A stretch of DNA of 64,000 nt from Spinellus fusiger (lineage: Eukaryota; Mucoromycota; Mucoromycetes; Mucorales; Phycomycetaceae), in contig JALLLS010000028.1 of the NCBI GenBank assembly GCA_025094145.1, forward strand, positions 124,001 to 188,000, in the 5' to 3' direction. The position numbers and the translations under genes are program-made. Positions 22,239-35,130 of the stretch are shown here, piece after piece. Position 1 is the first letter of the stretch. Each line of letters opens with the position of its first letter. The notes under the pieces are model-generated. The model searched no databases. It was given only the letters and a program-made list of their open reading frames with translations, and had not been told where the DNA came from.

Positions 22239-24455
22239 TAGAAAGAATGTCTTCTATAGAGTTCCATGCACATTCAATACTACGGAAGAGTTTGTTTCCG
22301 CTGACTAAAAAGGCGGAAGATTAAGTTGTATATATAAATATATATATATTTCTTATTCATTTTATATTGTTGCTGCAATCTGAATAGTCTTTCTGTCGCT
22401 TGGTTATTTTATTTTATTTTGAAGAGACAGGTCATTAAAGTTTAAAGTGTTTAATCCCCATTGCTAGTTCCAAGCTGCAAGCAATAACTCTCAGGTGAAC
22501 TCAAAGTGTTTCAATAAAGGCCTTGTAACAAATCACTGTTTTTTTTTCTCTTTTTTTTTTCTCTTCTGATCGGAGATGTGACTTGTGTTGGGTGTTTTAG
22601 TCGGCTATGAATCTAGTTATTGCTTACTGCATGGATTGTCACTCAGGGATTTGTTTAACGTTGAGAGTAGTTGTGTACTTAATATTTTGATGGGAGGAAA
22701 CATAGTAGAGTCGTTTTTTCTCTTATTAAAGTGAAATTTATATATAAATGAGAAAAAGTGGAATACAATTGGTGTGTTAATTAGAGAAGAGTGATAGAAA
22801 GTTGTCTTGTAATGGTGATTGCTGCTTTTCCTTTGTCCCGTAAGACACGGTCTCTTTCGGACTAAAGAAAGGAGAGTGGCCCATGGACGAACAAGATTAA
22901 AGTTTTCACGCATACTTTGCTGTGTTATCTTATTTATTTTAGAAAAAAGATCACCTTAGCCACTGATCAGAAAATCATCACACAAAAATAGAATATTAAA
23001 TCATGAGAGGAATGAGAGCTACAGTAACTTGGTGCAATAGAATGCATGTAAAGTATAGTTGATTATTATTTTTTTGGTGGCTCAAAACCTAAGAGAGAAA
23101 ACTCCACCCTTACTTTTATAAGCTCAAAAACAAGACACCAGAAAGACTCTGCTAGCGCCGTACACCGACTAAACCCTCTCCTATTGAACCTCTATTTTAG
23201 AAAACTATTCTTGTTGTGTTTACGCTTGGTTTTGTTTGCACCAAATCTTCTGTGCTATACGATCTACCTGGTGTGTAGAGTCAGTTAAAGTGTGTCTTGG
23301 TTTTATCATTGTTGAGAGTAGATTGTTTATTTTTCATGTAATCTTCTAAATGAACATTTCCTGACAAGTCTGATTTTTCATCAATGACTACACTCTTCCA
23401 GTCATGCCAAAGTAATTATCTGATATGGCCACTAGTGAAAATCTATACAGATCAGTCACACAATAGTGGATGCACGTGCGCTATGTAAGCAATTATTGCT
23501 CGTTATCAAAATTGCAAAGAAAGTCCTCAGCACATTCAAAGCACAAATAATACCAAAGTGGGTATAAATATGTTCCTACATATAGCCTACACCCATTCCA
23601 TATCACACCCTTACCTGCATACAAATATTCATACAGACATATGCATCTGTCTATCTATTTGTATCCACATGTACATAGACCAATGCAAATTCAAGCATAA
23701 GGAGTCATATTTTTGTCCTTTGAATGACTGCTATGTTTTTATATAAATAAAGATATACAAACCCAATTTACAAACCACACATTACAATGGCTTTACTAGA
23801 GAAAGTCTATTACCTTCTAAACCTGTGCGGAAGGTTAATAAGCCAGGAGCCGAGCAAGATATAAAAAAAAAATCAAATAAGAGATATAATTTTCGGCCAT
23901 TCACGGAAACTCAGGAGCACTTTTTGTTGTTGTTGTATACATTTAGCTTGTTATTAGAAGGTCTTTGGGTTATTTTTGGGTTAATCTTCATTTTTTATCT
24001 TTGAATGAGTTGACATGCATTTTGACAAGAATGCACAGGGCACACTAGACTGTTCAAGCCTACATTATTCTAACTGTTTCTTCCATTGTACTAAAGCCTC
24101 AGTAAAACGTGTTACAGGTCCGTCATGAACTTTCAGTTTTTTTTTTTTAATATTCAGTCTTAATCATTTTAAACCCAATTTTCTTATATTCACATTTTTC
24201 CCCAAGTATAACAGATTTTTTCTTCTATTTTCATTCCTTTTGCAGTACCATTATACTCTTCACGTCTCTACTCTTGTCTTGCCCACTGTTAATTTATTAT
24301 CATTACCATCATTATTACTGTTCATCTACCCTCTACCGCTTTGTCTTATCCAAGAATTGTATGAACCTCATATTGCTAATTTATTACAACAGATCCTCGT
24401 TGCTATCCTCTCTTTTACCACTCTACCGGATCTTTGATTTATCAATATTACATCT

Positions 24456-26627
24456 ATGGACTTTTTTTGTGATCTATCCACATCACCCACCTCTCTACTT
24501 CTCCGAGACCTTATCAATGCACCATCAAAAGCAGAACATATTCTTGACCAACTCACTTCTGATCAAATTCTCATGATTGAAAGCACAATTAACCGTGTTA
24601 AAAAAAGAAAACATAATGTCCAGACATACGAGCCGCACGGAGAAAACACACCACCCACTTTTTCTATCAAATCAAAATTAAAAGTACAAGACCTTGTCCA
24701 CTCGACAACAAAAGGACAAGATACAAATATTGCAGCTACTACTATTGCCAATGCTCTTGCAAAAGCCTTGACCATGGCTAATTTTAATACCCTGCCACCT
24801 ATTCCCATCGAGACTCAGGCCTCACCCACACCTTTAGTTGAAACAACATCTTCAAATGATCCTGTAGCAGAAATCCGCGATGGAATTGAATGGGTTTCTT
24901 TTGTTTATTCTCATAATCGTATTCTCAAACGATACACCATTCGCACTGATATCCATACTATTTCCCTCGATAAGATTGACGAGCAATTCAAATCGGATAA
25001 TTGTGTACGTTTCTTCTTCTTTATGGATAGAAAGAGAGGGGTGGATCTAATTGTCTTCTCAAGTCATATCTGGCATGAAAAAATGAGCTGGTCATTCATC
25101 CACATAACTCTTCTTTTCATTTCCACTCTCTTTGGCTAACACATCAGACCACTCACTTTCTACATTGTTATGCATTGATTTAGGTTTATCCTCGGGCAAA
25201 TCTTCCAAAAGAGCTTTACAAAGGAAACAGATGGTGCTATGAAACAGAATGCAATACTTTGGGATGGAAGTTAGCTTGGTTGAATACTGCAGACATTTCA
25301 GGAAAAAGAGGCCTTATTCAACGAGCAGTTGACTCTTATCGAAATCGCTATCCTAGCATGCGCTCACGTCGTGTAGCTCGTCAAGAGAAACTAATGAATG
25401 GCACACTAAGAAAGAGAAAACACAGAGAAGAACAGGATGATACTCTGTCGGATCTTTCAATCTCATTGTCTCAAACATCCAGCCCAAGCAACCTTTCTTC
25501 TCCTGAAGATTTCATTTTGGCGTGTTCTCCTTGCTTCTCTGAGACATCTACAGCCAAGGCTACACATCAACCAAAGTCTCTTTTTATTGATGACTTTGCA
25601 TCAAACACACGTTTTAGAATTAAAATCAATATTGAGAGTGTTCAGTTGGATGAAATTAGCCAATTCTTTAGAACATCCAATTGCCCTTTTCCAAGAGCCA
25701 TGGTAGCAACTCCAGACCAGTATACAGGCAGTCGTAGTCGATGGTTGGAAGAATCCACATGCAATGAGCTTGGTTGGAAATTGGTAAGTGGTGGACTCTC
25801 TTGTGGAATATAGAATAGAGTAAAATACTCATATGTTATTCTTCCAATTTAAAGGCATGGCTGAATCCACGTTTGTTAGCAGGAAAGAAGAATCTATTAC
25901 AACGTGCGCTTGATATATACTGCACAAAATTCATGCCATCTTTACTTCCACGCAGACACTCACCAAGGACTGCGCCTATTGCCCCCCTACCTCTCTACAG
26001 CCATCCTTGGTTCAATTGTTAAATGCACAGGCTGCATCTACACCACTGACAGCTTCAGCATTATCGGTCCAAAATGCCCGATTTGCACAACAGGACGTTG
26101 TTCCATCTTCACCTGCCATGTCATGCATGAGTGGTACAACTGCTTCACTTGACTTTGGAGACTGTTTTTCACTGGAAGAAGAATCGTCTTTTATCACAAC
26201 ACAAAGTCCAAGCGACACCTCTGTTGAACCAGACCTGTTTTCATGTTATTCACCTGCAGCCCATGGTGATATTATCCCAGACACAGAGCCATTTGTTGGA
26301 ACAAGTAGTAATGACCAACTCTCTTCGTGTGATGAAACGAGCTGCTATACATTCTATTCATCAGCCAACAGTGCTGCATGTACTCCCAGTCCGCCTGTAT
26401 CCTCCAGTGTTTTTGGGTGTTGCGACACCAATGATTTTTATGACTCGTTTATGCTTCCTCCTGTCAATGATACCTTCTTGATGCTGGATATGGCCACCAC
26501 ACATCATCTCGATACTAAGTTCAGCAATCCTTTTTCCTCTCCCTCACTTCCTTCAAGCGCAGTTCAACAAGATCTCGATATGAGCGAATCTTTACAAGCC
26601 GAGTTTCTTTTAGACCCTCTCTTTTAA
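24456..26627 (+). CDS. protein with two DUF8032-like domains
   Basis: Three exons (24456-25004, 25184-25783, 25855-26627). A conserved fungal module occurs twice. Copy 1 runs from RYTIRTDIHTISLDKIDEQF through NCVYPRANLPKE and CNTLGWKLAWLN to GLIQRAVDSYRNRYPS. Copy 2 runs from RFRIKINIESVQLDEISQFF through NCPFPRAM and CNELGWKLAWLN to NLLQRALDIY. In each copy an intron falls inside the module. I believe this is the fungal DUF8032 family, of unknown function. A Ser-rich acidic C-terminal region (LDFGDCFSLEEE.., ending LLDPLF) resembles a transactivation tail. That tail is one frame off from the exon 3 start: reading shifts at a run of six C at 25982-25987, where a seventh C would restore frame. 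No GT donor exists there, so an intron is unlikely. Either an assembly error or a real truncating mutation; full length would be about 640 residues. Confidence 0.75.
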
Positions 26628-27254
26628 CGATGAGGTACACTCCTTTCTTTTTGTTTACGATTTATGTGTATATATTTATATTAAGAAGAGTAGAATCATA
26701 ATCATAATAAAAATAACATCATTTAAATAGTATAGCCATATCTATACACACTTTCTTTTATTGTTTTCATTCAACAATAAAACTATAAGTGATTGTCTGA
26801 TATCATTCAAAGAACTTTTTTTTTTCAATTTCAATTTCAATTTTAAAAAGTGATAATGACAGGGAACTTATCAATGCAATGATCTGATCACTTGCAAGAG
26901 GGTGATGATGATGATGGAAAAACAATAAGAACGGGATTCAATTCTTTGTATCTCACTGTTTTCTATGAGGAGAATAGATACATCCCGTTGTTCTTACTGT
27001 GTCTGCACTCTTGTATTATTTCTCATCTGCATGTTGATGTTGTCTTTACTGGTTTAAATAAAAAACTATTGTGCATTCAATCCTGTGTCATCTTAATGTA
27101 ATACATGTAGTCATAAGTGATATATACTGTGTGCTTGGTTGTTATGTATACAGTATAAGAGATATGATTGACTAGGAAATACTTTGTAATAATGGCTTTA
27201 CAAATGTGCCTAAGTATATCCAGTGAACTTTTTACTGCACTATCATTACTATTT

Positions 27255-27358
27255 AAAATAGAATAATGATAATAATGATAATAATGATAATAATGATAAT
27301 GATAATAACACTAACACTAATAACAATAACACTAACACTAATAACAATAACACTAATA
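27255..27358. repeat. AATAATGAT microsatellite and 21-bp minisatellite
   Basis: AATAATGAT-type units are followed by about 2.5 copies of a 21-bp unit of the form AACACTAACACTAATAACAAT. Confidence 0.85.
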
Positions 27359-27799
27359 GTCAAAACCCATCGCTGTAGTTGAAGAAAAAGACCAGATATC
27401 CGATCCCTGACCTATTGAAATAGATTCTAGATGGAACACCAGGTCCCTGTTCCTGGGCACACCTATTCACATATTCACACACAAAAGGCTTAGCTTCAAT
27501 AGTGCATGGATGAAAATGAAAATTTCTCAATCCTGACTGTGCTTTGAACATTTGTGATAAGCTCTGTTATTAGCTGGCTACAGTGGGAATGAAAAATAAG
27601 AAAAATAAGATGCCTTTGTACTCATACTCATTATAAAATCAAAATCAAATACTACAGCCATGACGATGGTCACTGTCTGTGCAGTGTGTCCTTGGTGTTC
27701 TTCTGGTCTTAACCTATAGATCTATGAATGAGACGATGCTCTTTTAAAGGAAAAAACAACAAGTCAACAAGGGTGAAATAACATCTTCCTAAAAGTGCA

Positions 27800-28183
27800 C
27801 TACGGATACACTATTTCATCTGAATAAACTCCTACTGTAGCTGTGTCCATGCTTTGATCGCACCTGTTTCCTTGGACAGGTGTTGTTATGGTAACTGAGC
27901 AAGGTACACCCATTGTTTTTTTTTTCTTTTTTTTTCTCTTGGTGATACGAGTAGAGTGAACAGTGGCCTTCAATAGGCCTTTATGTTTCACTCCATGGAT
28001 CAGAGTCAAGAGTTTATGTCTGAGAAACACCAAAAAGAGAATAAAAAACAAAGCCATTTCTATAGATTCAGTGTGTTCTTTGGTTTCCACTGCATTCATT
28101 TTAAGCATAAGAATACGGTCATGTTTTATTTTCAATAGAAATGACTTGATAGAGATGGTTTCTAAAAGACCATTGATGTTCAT
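27800..28183 (-). CDS. hypothetical 127-residue membrane protein (doubtful)
   Basis: An unspliced frame, divergent from the cyclin gene. It has one clear hydrophobic segment (MALFFILFLVFL) near residues 43-55, flanked by basic residues. A Lys run is encoded by the A-rich homopolymers at 27911-27940. No family was recognised, and the homopolymer-encoded lysines argue against it. Confidence 0.3.
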   Translation of the reverse strand: MNINGLLETISIKSFLLKIKHDRILMLKMNAVETKEHTESIEMALFFILFLVFLRHKLLTLIHGVKHKGLLKATVHSTRITKRKKKKKKTMGVPCSVTITTPVQGNRCDQSMDTATVGVYSDEIVYP

Positions 28184-28402
28184 TTAGTACTAAAGTCGTA
28201 CACTACAGGACAAGGGTGAGGCAGTCACGTGGAGTAGTCTTGTGTTTGTTGTGTGTGTGTAAGAAGCAACTATTTTTTTTCTTCTTCTTCAAAGGGAAGA
28301 TTTGATACTTCCACTGCTCTTTAAAGTTCTCTCTTTTCTCTTTTGTGCCAAGACTTCTCTTTGCCCTTGAAGCAAGTCTCCCTCTCTTGTCTTTTGCGGT
28401 TA

Positions 28403-29530
28403 ATGGCTTCCTTTGATATTTCATTTACTCCGACCGAGACCGTCCTTCACTTGCTCGGTTCTCTTCTTGAACGTATGGCAGCCGCAAACGACCAGCTCAT
28501 TCCAATAAGAACCAGCCAAAGAGGACCTATACCTACCAACAACAGCTTCCGTTCCTGCACGATTCCTTCGATCCCTATCTCCTCCTATTTGTTCCGTATT
28601 TTCCAGTACTGTCCGTGCACTAATGAGTGTTTTCTTGCCATCTTGGTGTATTTTGATCGTATGGCTAAGAATTCTCTTGGGTCCAATAGTCTTTTCTTTA
28701 TCGACTCGTATACAATTCATCGACTTGTTATTACGGGTGTAATGATGGCCACAAAGTTCTTTGCTGATAATTACTATACCAGTTCATGTTATGCCAAGGT
28801 AGGTCTTGATAAAAACACATTGCCATTGAGGAATGAACTGATATGTTACTAGATTGGTGGTATTGCACTATTGGAACTTAATCGTCTTGAGATTGAATTC
28901 TTATCACTGAATTCCTACAATCTGTGTATATCTGTCGAAGAGTTACAGCTTTATGGCAATAGTCTGTTCAATGTAGGCATGGAGCACGAGAGGAAGATGA
29001 GTCTTACCATGTCCTTAAATCCTCCACCCATCAACCACACTGGCTCTTCCTTACTGGGATGTTCTATGCCTGGAAAACCCAAGCCCCGATTCAGACCTTC
29101 CATTGAAATACTCTCTCAGAGCATTCACCGCGTTTCTCTCGAAGCAACACAAAAGCATCCTCTCAATGCAGACTATGCTTCAGCTGACACATATGATGGC
29201 TATGATAATTATGATAGTTATGATGGCTATGACCATTATGATTATTACGCTCCTTGTTTATCCAGTCATTATGGCTATAGACCTTTCTCAGACAATACCA
29301 TTGGTCAGCCAAATCATGACCCTGATCATGTCTCTACGAGGATACATGCATGGAAAGACAAGCCTAAGCAATTCCATTTTGCATCACACTACCCACTCTT
29401 TGTTTCCTCTGCTAAACTATCACATCAAAAGTCATATAGACAATTATCATTGGCCCGTACTCATGCGCCACCGTTGATACCGACGCGTCCATGTCTTTCA
29501 ACTCCTTACTCACTTGGTTGTTCAACCTAA
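28403..29530 (+). CDS. PHO80-like (Pcl) cyclin
   Basis: Two exons (28403-28798, 28853-29530) give 357 residues. The N-terminal half is a PHO80/Pcl cyclin box: PISSYLFRIFQYCPC, CFLAILVYFDRMAK, IHRLVITGVMMATKFFADNYY, then across the intron YAKIGGIALLELNRLEIEFL and LCISVEELQLY. Cyclins of this group activate Pho85-type kinases that control phosphate response, polarity or glycogen. The C-terminal 180 residues are low-complexity, including a Tyr-Asp-Gly run (YDGYDNYDSYDGYDHYDYY, near residues 119-139 of exon 2). They probably serve regulation or partner choice. The ATG at 28403 follows a TCTTTTGCGGTTA leader and is the first in frame. Confidence 0.9.
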
Positions 29531-30789
29531 ACGCAACAATGAACATATCCCACTTGTATTTATAGCTTAACCTTTTATTCTTTTCCATATACCCTATCTT
29601 GTATTTACCTTGTATTTATCTATCACAGTTATTATTATTATTATTATTATTATTTACTTATCATATAGTCTCCCTCTATCTAATTCTCTAATAAACAACA
29701 ATAAACCATGCAGCCACAGACAGAACAAACCCAGTGACAGGAACAAACACTGTGGATTCTACATGCTGCAATGGTTCATCCGTGTAGATTGCATCCTATT
29801 GTTCTGGTGTCTGTCTCCATTAACACATCATCACAACAGTTCTCCAGTATCACAATAAACAGACTAGGTCACACATGCACACACAGTCCACTCATCTTGG
29901 TCCATAGCTTATTCTTATTGTTCCATTGCTATTATTTACAAGAAAAACAGTCAACTCCCATAACCTATCTGACACTGATGACTCATTTGAATAAAGACAC
30001 AAAGGCTGATAAGTGTACATAATTATTATCAGTAGTAACCATCGATTATTTAGTCAATGGAATGTCTTTTTGACTTTCCTGTCTGACTCATAGCTTAGTA
30101 CTCAAGCCTATACTTACTACTATTTCTCATCATAACTCTAATATCCATTTTGAACGGAACTTATAGCCAATAAATGTAGGTAAAACAGTCGTTTACAAGG
30201 GTGTTTTGTTATCCAGTCTATTCATTAGGCCCATGTTTACTATTCTTCTCTATGTGTTTCTCTGTAGTTCTCTTTTGTAATCTGTATTCTTCCCGTCTTC
30301 CCAGAATCATGGGTTGTAGAAAGATAATCCGTTGAGGCTGTTACCTTATACTGGTGATCTTCTAGTGTTTCTCTCCTTTTTCCTCAAACCTGTATTATTA
30401 TTATTATTATTATTATTTGATTGGTTGATCGATAATGCGCAGTCACACTCATTGAATTTATTATTTAATATTTGTTGGGAAGCATGGTGATAAAAGGGAA
30501 AAAGAGAGACTTATTTCTATTGTATGGAGCTCTGTTCTTTCTCAATAGTGTTAGGTCAACACAGTATTTCAGATAGATATTCAGAATATTACATTTGTGG
30601 GGAATATGAAAAGGTAGAAGATGGAAGATGATAGGGTGTTTATTGCCTGTTGATGACTGGATTAGAGTTGGCTATGATTGTGAGGGAAAAGCCTATAGTT
30701 TAAAGTAGTGTTAGAAACATCAAAGAGTGAGGATAACTATTGCATTTAGAGAGTCACGTAAACCCCTAAATAGTGAATGAGATGGATTC
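29531..30789. other. gene-free spacer
   Basis: 3' flank of the cyclin gene with (ATT)n at 29628-29654 and (TTA)n at 30391-30418. The open frames in it have no domain. Confidence 0.55.
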
Positions 30790-31590
30790 AAGACAACTGG
30801 AAAGATGTTATTAGAAAGGATCCATTTGCCTCATCAGTTGAAATTGTAAATGTTTAAGTTTGAGGTGGATGTATGTAGAAACACCATTATCAGCTACTGC
30901 AATCAGTTAGAGTATGTATCCTTTTCTGTAGACTACACTCTGACCTTCACTTAAAAATATACAAAGAGAAACAGCTTTGTTGTGCTAAGGAACATGCCAG
31001 TTGAACAAGTGATTAGTGGAGAGGTATCATTTAGTCTGATGAGTCAACATACATCATGAAAAAGAGCAATAGAGATGCCTGTGTCATTAAAATATTTAGA
31101 AAACGTTATAGTTATAATCCTATTGATCCAACAATGTAGTTTGGTGGTGATAGTGTGATGTTTTAGAGCTGCTATTAGGCCAATGGATTTGGCTTATTAA
31201 TCGTTGTTGATAGCAGTGTAAACAAAGACGAATACATCATTGTTTTAGTTAGTAAGTTCCATCCTTGGTTTATGGAATTGTATCAGAAAGAAAACAGCGA
31301 GTTTCTGTTACAATAAAAGAGTGCTAGCTGTCATACTGGGGCCTATGCTAGATGGTGAAAAGAGACACATCAAATTAGGGTTCTTTGATTACTAGCCTAC
31401 ACAAATCCCTGATTTGAACTCAATTGAACATGTCTGATACGTCTTGGAAATATGAATTGGAGAAAGAAGGGTATCTATTATCAATGTAGAAAGTTGGTAT
31501 TGAACTTGCACAACGATAGGTTCAGAGTATGACAGACAGATGCCAGGCTATCATTGATGCCAAAGAAGGCCATACAAAATATTAACTGTA
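30790..31590 (+). mobile_element. degenerate Tc1/mariner transposase (second copy)
   Basis: Reading through stops shows SDESTYIMKKSNRDACV near 31037, then FRKRYSYNPIDPTM, FGGDSVMF, SASCHTGAYARW near 31320 (second Asp region) and the closing DARLSLMPKKA motif near 31540. At least eight in-frame stops are present. It differs clearly from the copies at 4960 and 53730, so it belongs to another lineage or has decayed longer. Confidence 0.8.
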
Positions 31591-31875
31591 TTATTATTCT
31601 ATTTTCTATAATTAAATATATTAAGCTTTGTTGAGCTTAGGTTTGAAGCTTCTAAATCATATGTAAAGTGTTTTATTTGACGTTGAACATGTCTTATCTA
31701 TTTCGTCCTGATATTTATTTTCAAAATTATTCAACTCAATTGAGTGTGGCTGTATTAACACTTTCTTGAACAAGTATGTTAATCCAAATTATATACCTAA
31801 TAGCTTTTCTTTAGTAAACCATTGTCAAAATAGATATACAAGCTGTTGTAAGTATGGCTATTTGCGCAAAAGTCA

Positions 31876-32965
31876 TTACAATTGTCCAAATAATAATAGA
31901 AACCAGACAGAAAGTAGAGACATTGTAATATGACCAAGAGATGCCAGCATACTGCAAAGAATGAGTGAGATGAATCAGTCATGCAATCCTATGAGCCAAG
32001 TACTTCTTTCTTCCTACAGGACATTTAGGTTGGACTATAAAAACATGCTCAGTCAATGACCAAAATGTCAAGATAAGCACACTAAAATACTACTGCTTCA
32101 GATGGATGTACAGAAAACTAAATCACTTGCATTTATTTGGAAAGCCCTCTTTATTAGTATAGAGTAGACATGCATGCTAACATTGAGCAAGGTTGCCTAA
32201 ACTATATATGGCATAACCAAGACGCACTGAGAAGAGACATACTAAGCAGCATACAAGATGTTGTTACCTTGGATCTTATACACTAAAAACGAGAGACTAA
32301 CAGTTAGCAGCTTGTCATTAAAAAAACAGTTACAAAACCAATGGTATGGAATAAAGCATTTATGATAAGTCGTGGTGTATTTGAATGCAGTGAATAGATC
32401 TTTCAGAGATATCATAAAAGTTCAACAGCCTACATTAGGATTCGTACCTTTTGGTGGCAAAGTTACTTTATTTGGTGGTGATATCTGCCAAGTGCTTCCA
32501 GTAGTGCACAAAAGAATTATGATGGATGGTGTTGATCAGTGTATAAACCAATCTTCCACTTGGAACTTTGTGAAAATATTCAAGTTAGTTGTGAATACAC
32601 ATGTTGAGCAAGCCATATCACCAGAAAACAGTATACTTGCAAACACCTTGCAGCAGTTTTCAAGACACCTCCTTGATGTTGACAATAGAAGTGTTCAGAC
32701 AGTAGGAAACTCAGAACTGATAAGAGTGCCTGATGATATGTTGTTAACACACCATGACATGAATCATTTAACAGATACAATCCATGGTAGCATACTATAT
32801 CCTAAAAATGACACATTGCCATCATACACAAGAGACCAAGTAACTACAAAAACTATACTTACACCAAAACACTCTGATGTTATACAAAGAAGTAGTATTG
32901 TTATTCTTAATCCATGTCATGTATCCACCAAATACATTCAAATATCGGATGATACAGATTATTGA
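31876..32965 (+). mobile_element. internally deleted Helitron (Rep-helicase remnant)
   Basis: Near 32180-32250 a Helitron N-domain signature is read, IWHNQDALRRDILSS-like (IRHNQ.TLRRE in intact elements). It is followed after only about 90 bp by Pif1-type helicase motifs: MVWNKAFMISRGVFE (IIWDEA.M..) near 32341, VNRSFRDIIKVQQPTLGF, PFGGKVTLFGGDICQVLPVV and SILANTLQQFSRHL. The Rep catalytic domain and helicase Walker A are missing. The last 594 bp are open from 32372. A second copy with the same junction lies at 40066. Confidence 0.8.
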
Positions 32966-35130
32966 ATTAAATATTTGATAATAAAGAGTTTGTTAATAAA
33001 ACATAATTAGTATATCTGAATTTTCTTGATGTATCTCAAGTACTTTTGTTATATCTCTGGGTTACTTGAATGATCTGATACTATCAAGATATATGAAAAA
33101 TTGACTATCTAATCTTATAAATAGTGTGTGAGTTATTTAAAGTACAAATACTTCTATATTTATTGTTGTAGGTTACCAATAACAATAGTACCTCAGATCA
33201 ATGATTGAATTATGGACGGATTTTCTTTTGGAGAAGGCTTTAGTTTTTACAGTAGTGATAAAGCATTCACAGATAGATTAGATGCCATGGATCTTCCAAC
33301 AGAGTATCTCAACAGCATAAACCCTGTTAGATAATCACTTGCCATAGATAGAGATATCCATCATCCCCGTCAATAGAAACACAGACTACCTAAAAGGGAC
33401 CACACAATAGAAGAGTTAGTTAGCAAGGTGTATATCCATAGGATATTATTTAGCAAGAGAGGGATTTTTTTATTAGAATTAGTAGATAGTATCAATCAAA
33501 GAATTATAAAACAAGTGCAAAATACCTATCAATAAAGATCAGACTTTGTTTACTCTTTGAACTGTCCGGACTTCCTTTGGTTGAAGCCAAAGACAACAAC
33601 CCAGGCGGACTCTCTCATCACCACTTGAGACCAAAAATAGGGTCTCGCACACTGCTGCCTTGGAATATGGATCCCAAATTAGATGTCAACACAGTTCTGA
33701 TAAACATTGGCTTGATGTACACACCCAAAGGGCTAGCGGTCACGGCCCGTTACAAAGGGCAAATTTTCCCCGAAGCAAAGCGTAGGTTGCAAAATTCCCG
33801 TCGTGGGCCGATGTATGGCTGCTAGTTATTATTATTATTACTACTACTATAACTCAGATCTTCTGTGTGTTTGGGTATACATCCAACGCCCATATTAACC
33901 TTGGAAGACCTATCCTAATGCTTCTCTTTCTCTCTTTCTTTGAGTCCTTTGCTCCAGAATAAGGTTCTATGCTAGAAAACTGTATTACTTCATACCGTCA
34001 TAATCGTTGTTTACTGCATGTCTTTTACTGCTCTGACTTTTGTCACATTTAGCTATCCTTAAAGTCAATCAGCGCAGTTTCCATCTTTTTATTTATTCTG
34101 AAGAAATGTATACAAGGAATCTCCTTTTCTTGACCGTCCCTACCTAGAGTCCATGTGACACCATCCTTCATTGCCAAGTATAACCCACCTCCTTTACCAC
34201 AAGCTACTGTTTGTGTTCTAACAATGACTGCCGATAGACAGGTAATCTAGAGACTCCATTGAGCTTATGTCTTTCTTTTCTCTCTCTCTCTTTCCAACTC
34301 TTTATTAGTATTCTCTATCTAAATGGATAGAGAATATATTATTTTATAAATAATCTACAGCTTTATTGAACTACCTTTTTATCCATTCATCGGTATTCAT
34401 TGGGTGGTCATAAGACACACAACATGGATGGCTATAAAAAGTAAATACAAGTAAATACTTTAAACTGTTTAGTTAGTTTTCTACCCACACAACAGAAATA
34501 AGAACTATCAGAAATCAAACACCCTGTTAAGATATTCTGTATTGAATTCAGAAAGAAGGATGATGCATTGGTGAATGAACATCCCAAAACCATAAGGAAT
34601 ATGTAAATATGCTGGGATAAGGACTCAAAAAGAGCTCATCTTATTTTCAAATAAAATATATTAGAGACAAAAGACCCTATATATAAAATGTACAAAATAT
34701 ACATCATCTACAAAACACAAACCAGTTATCATCTGTATTTATTTGGTTTGAGTACAACTTATAACCTATTATGTGAAATGTGTGAGCTCTATAGTATTCT
34801 ACAGAGCTACAGCATATAGGGTATAAAGGAGGGTTGGAGAATATAGATAGAGTTATGATAGGCTTATTAATGAATAGAAACAAACCCACTATTCTACTGA
34901 GTACACACATATTTACAGGTCATTTCCTTTAACACATCTAATGTGAATAGCACACTAACTATTCATATATGAATTCTTGTCTTTTAACAAACAATACAAG
35001 TGAGTCTCTTACTGATAACATAGCCAATAAAGCATAAGCATAAGTATATTTTTTATAGTCTTTTATATTTGTAAACTATTTATCATCTTTAAAGCATGCT
35101 ACAGATAGTTTTGCTTAATCTTCCTGTATA
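32966..35130. other. non-coding stretch with a dispersed repeat
   Basis: Contains one copy of an unclassified dispersed repeat (33541-33600), followed by a GC-richer patch to 33830 whose frame reads SRTLLPWNMDPKLDVNTV without a recognised family. From 33196 a broken frame begins MDGFSFGEGFSFYSSDKAF. The remainder is AT-rich; the last 200 bp is the 3' flank of NCAPG. Confidence 0.45.
33541..33600 (+). repeat. unclassified dispersed repeat, copy 1
   Basis: Shares AACTG.CCGGA.TTCCTTTG and AAAGACAACAA with 41690 and, more weakly, 40755 and 55165. Other copies read FNHLLTDRISYGLIEL, so it is probably coding sequence of a lost transposon. Confidence 0.6.

Larger units (their letters stand above)
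16373..24455. other. 8 kb gene-poor region
   Basis: Apart from the weak spliced candidate at 17106-17480, no coding region could be supported. The stretch holds many A/T homopolymers and microsatellites: (TATC)n at 17341-17384, (CTTTTT)n at 22200-22238, TTATTTA runs near 21000-21050. The first few hundred bases presumably contain the Mga2-like promoter and the last ones the promoter of the DUF8032 gene. The open frames at 18266-18660, 20263-20661 and 22617-22913 have no recognised domain. Confidence 0.5.
26628..28402. other. spacer with repeats and one doubtful small ORF
   Basis: Beyond the weak candidate at 27800-28183 nothing coding was supported. It contains the 27255-27358 repeat block and, at the right end, the pyrimidine-rich promoter of the cyclin gene. 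Confidence 0.5.

Noticed and set aside
22617..22913. 98-residue minus-strand open frame
   Set aside because: No domain, no intron signals, composition typical of random AT-rich DNA.
27360..27551. minus-strand frame reading PCTIEAKPFVCEYVNRCAQE
   Set aside because: Short, no start or splice context, and no family recognised; might be an old coding scrap, but this is not supportable.
33577..33825. GC-richer open frame after a dispersed repeat
   Set aside because: No recognised protein; more likely part of a decayed transposon than a gene.
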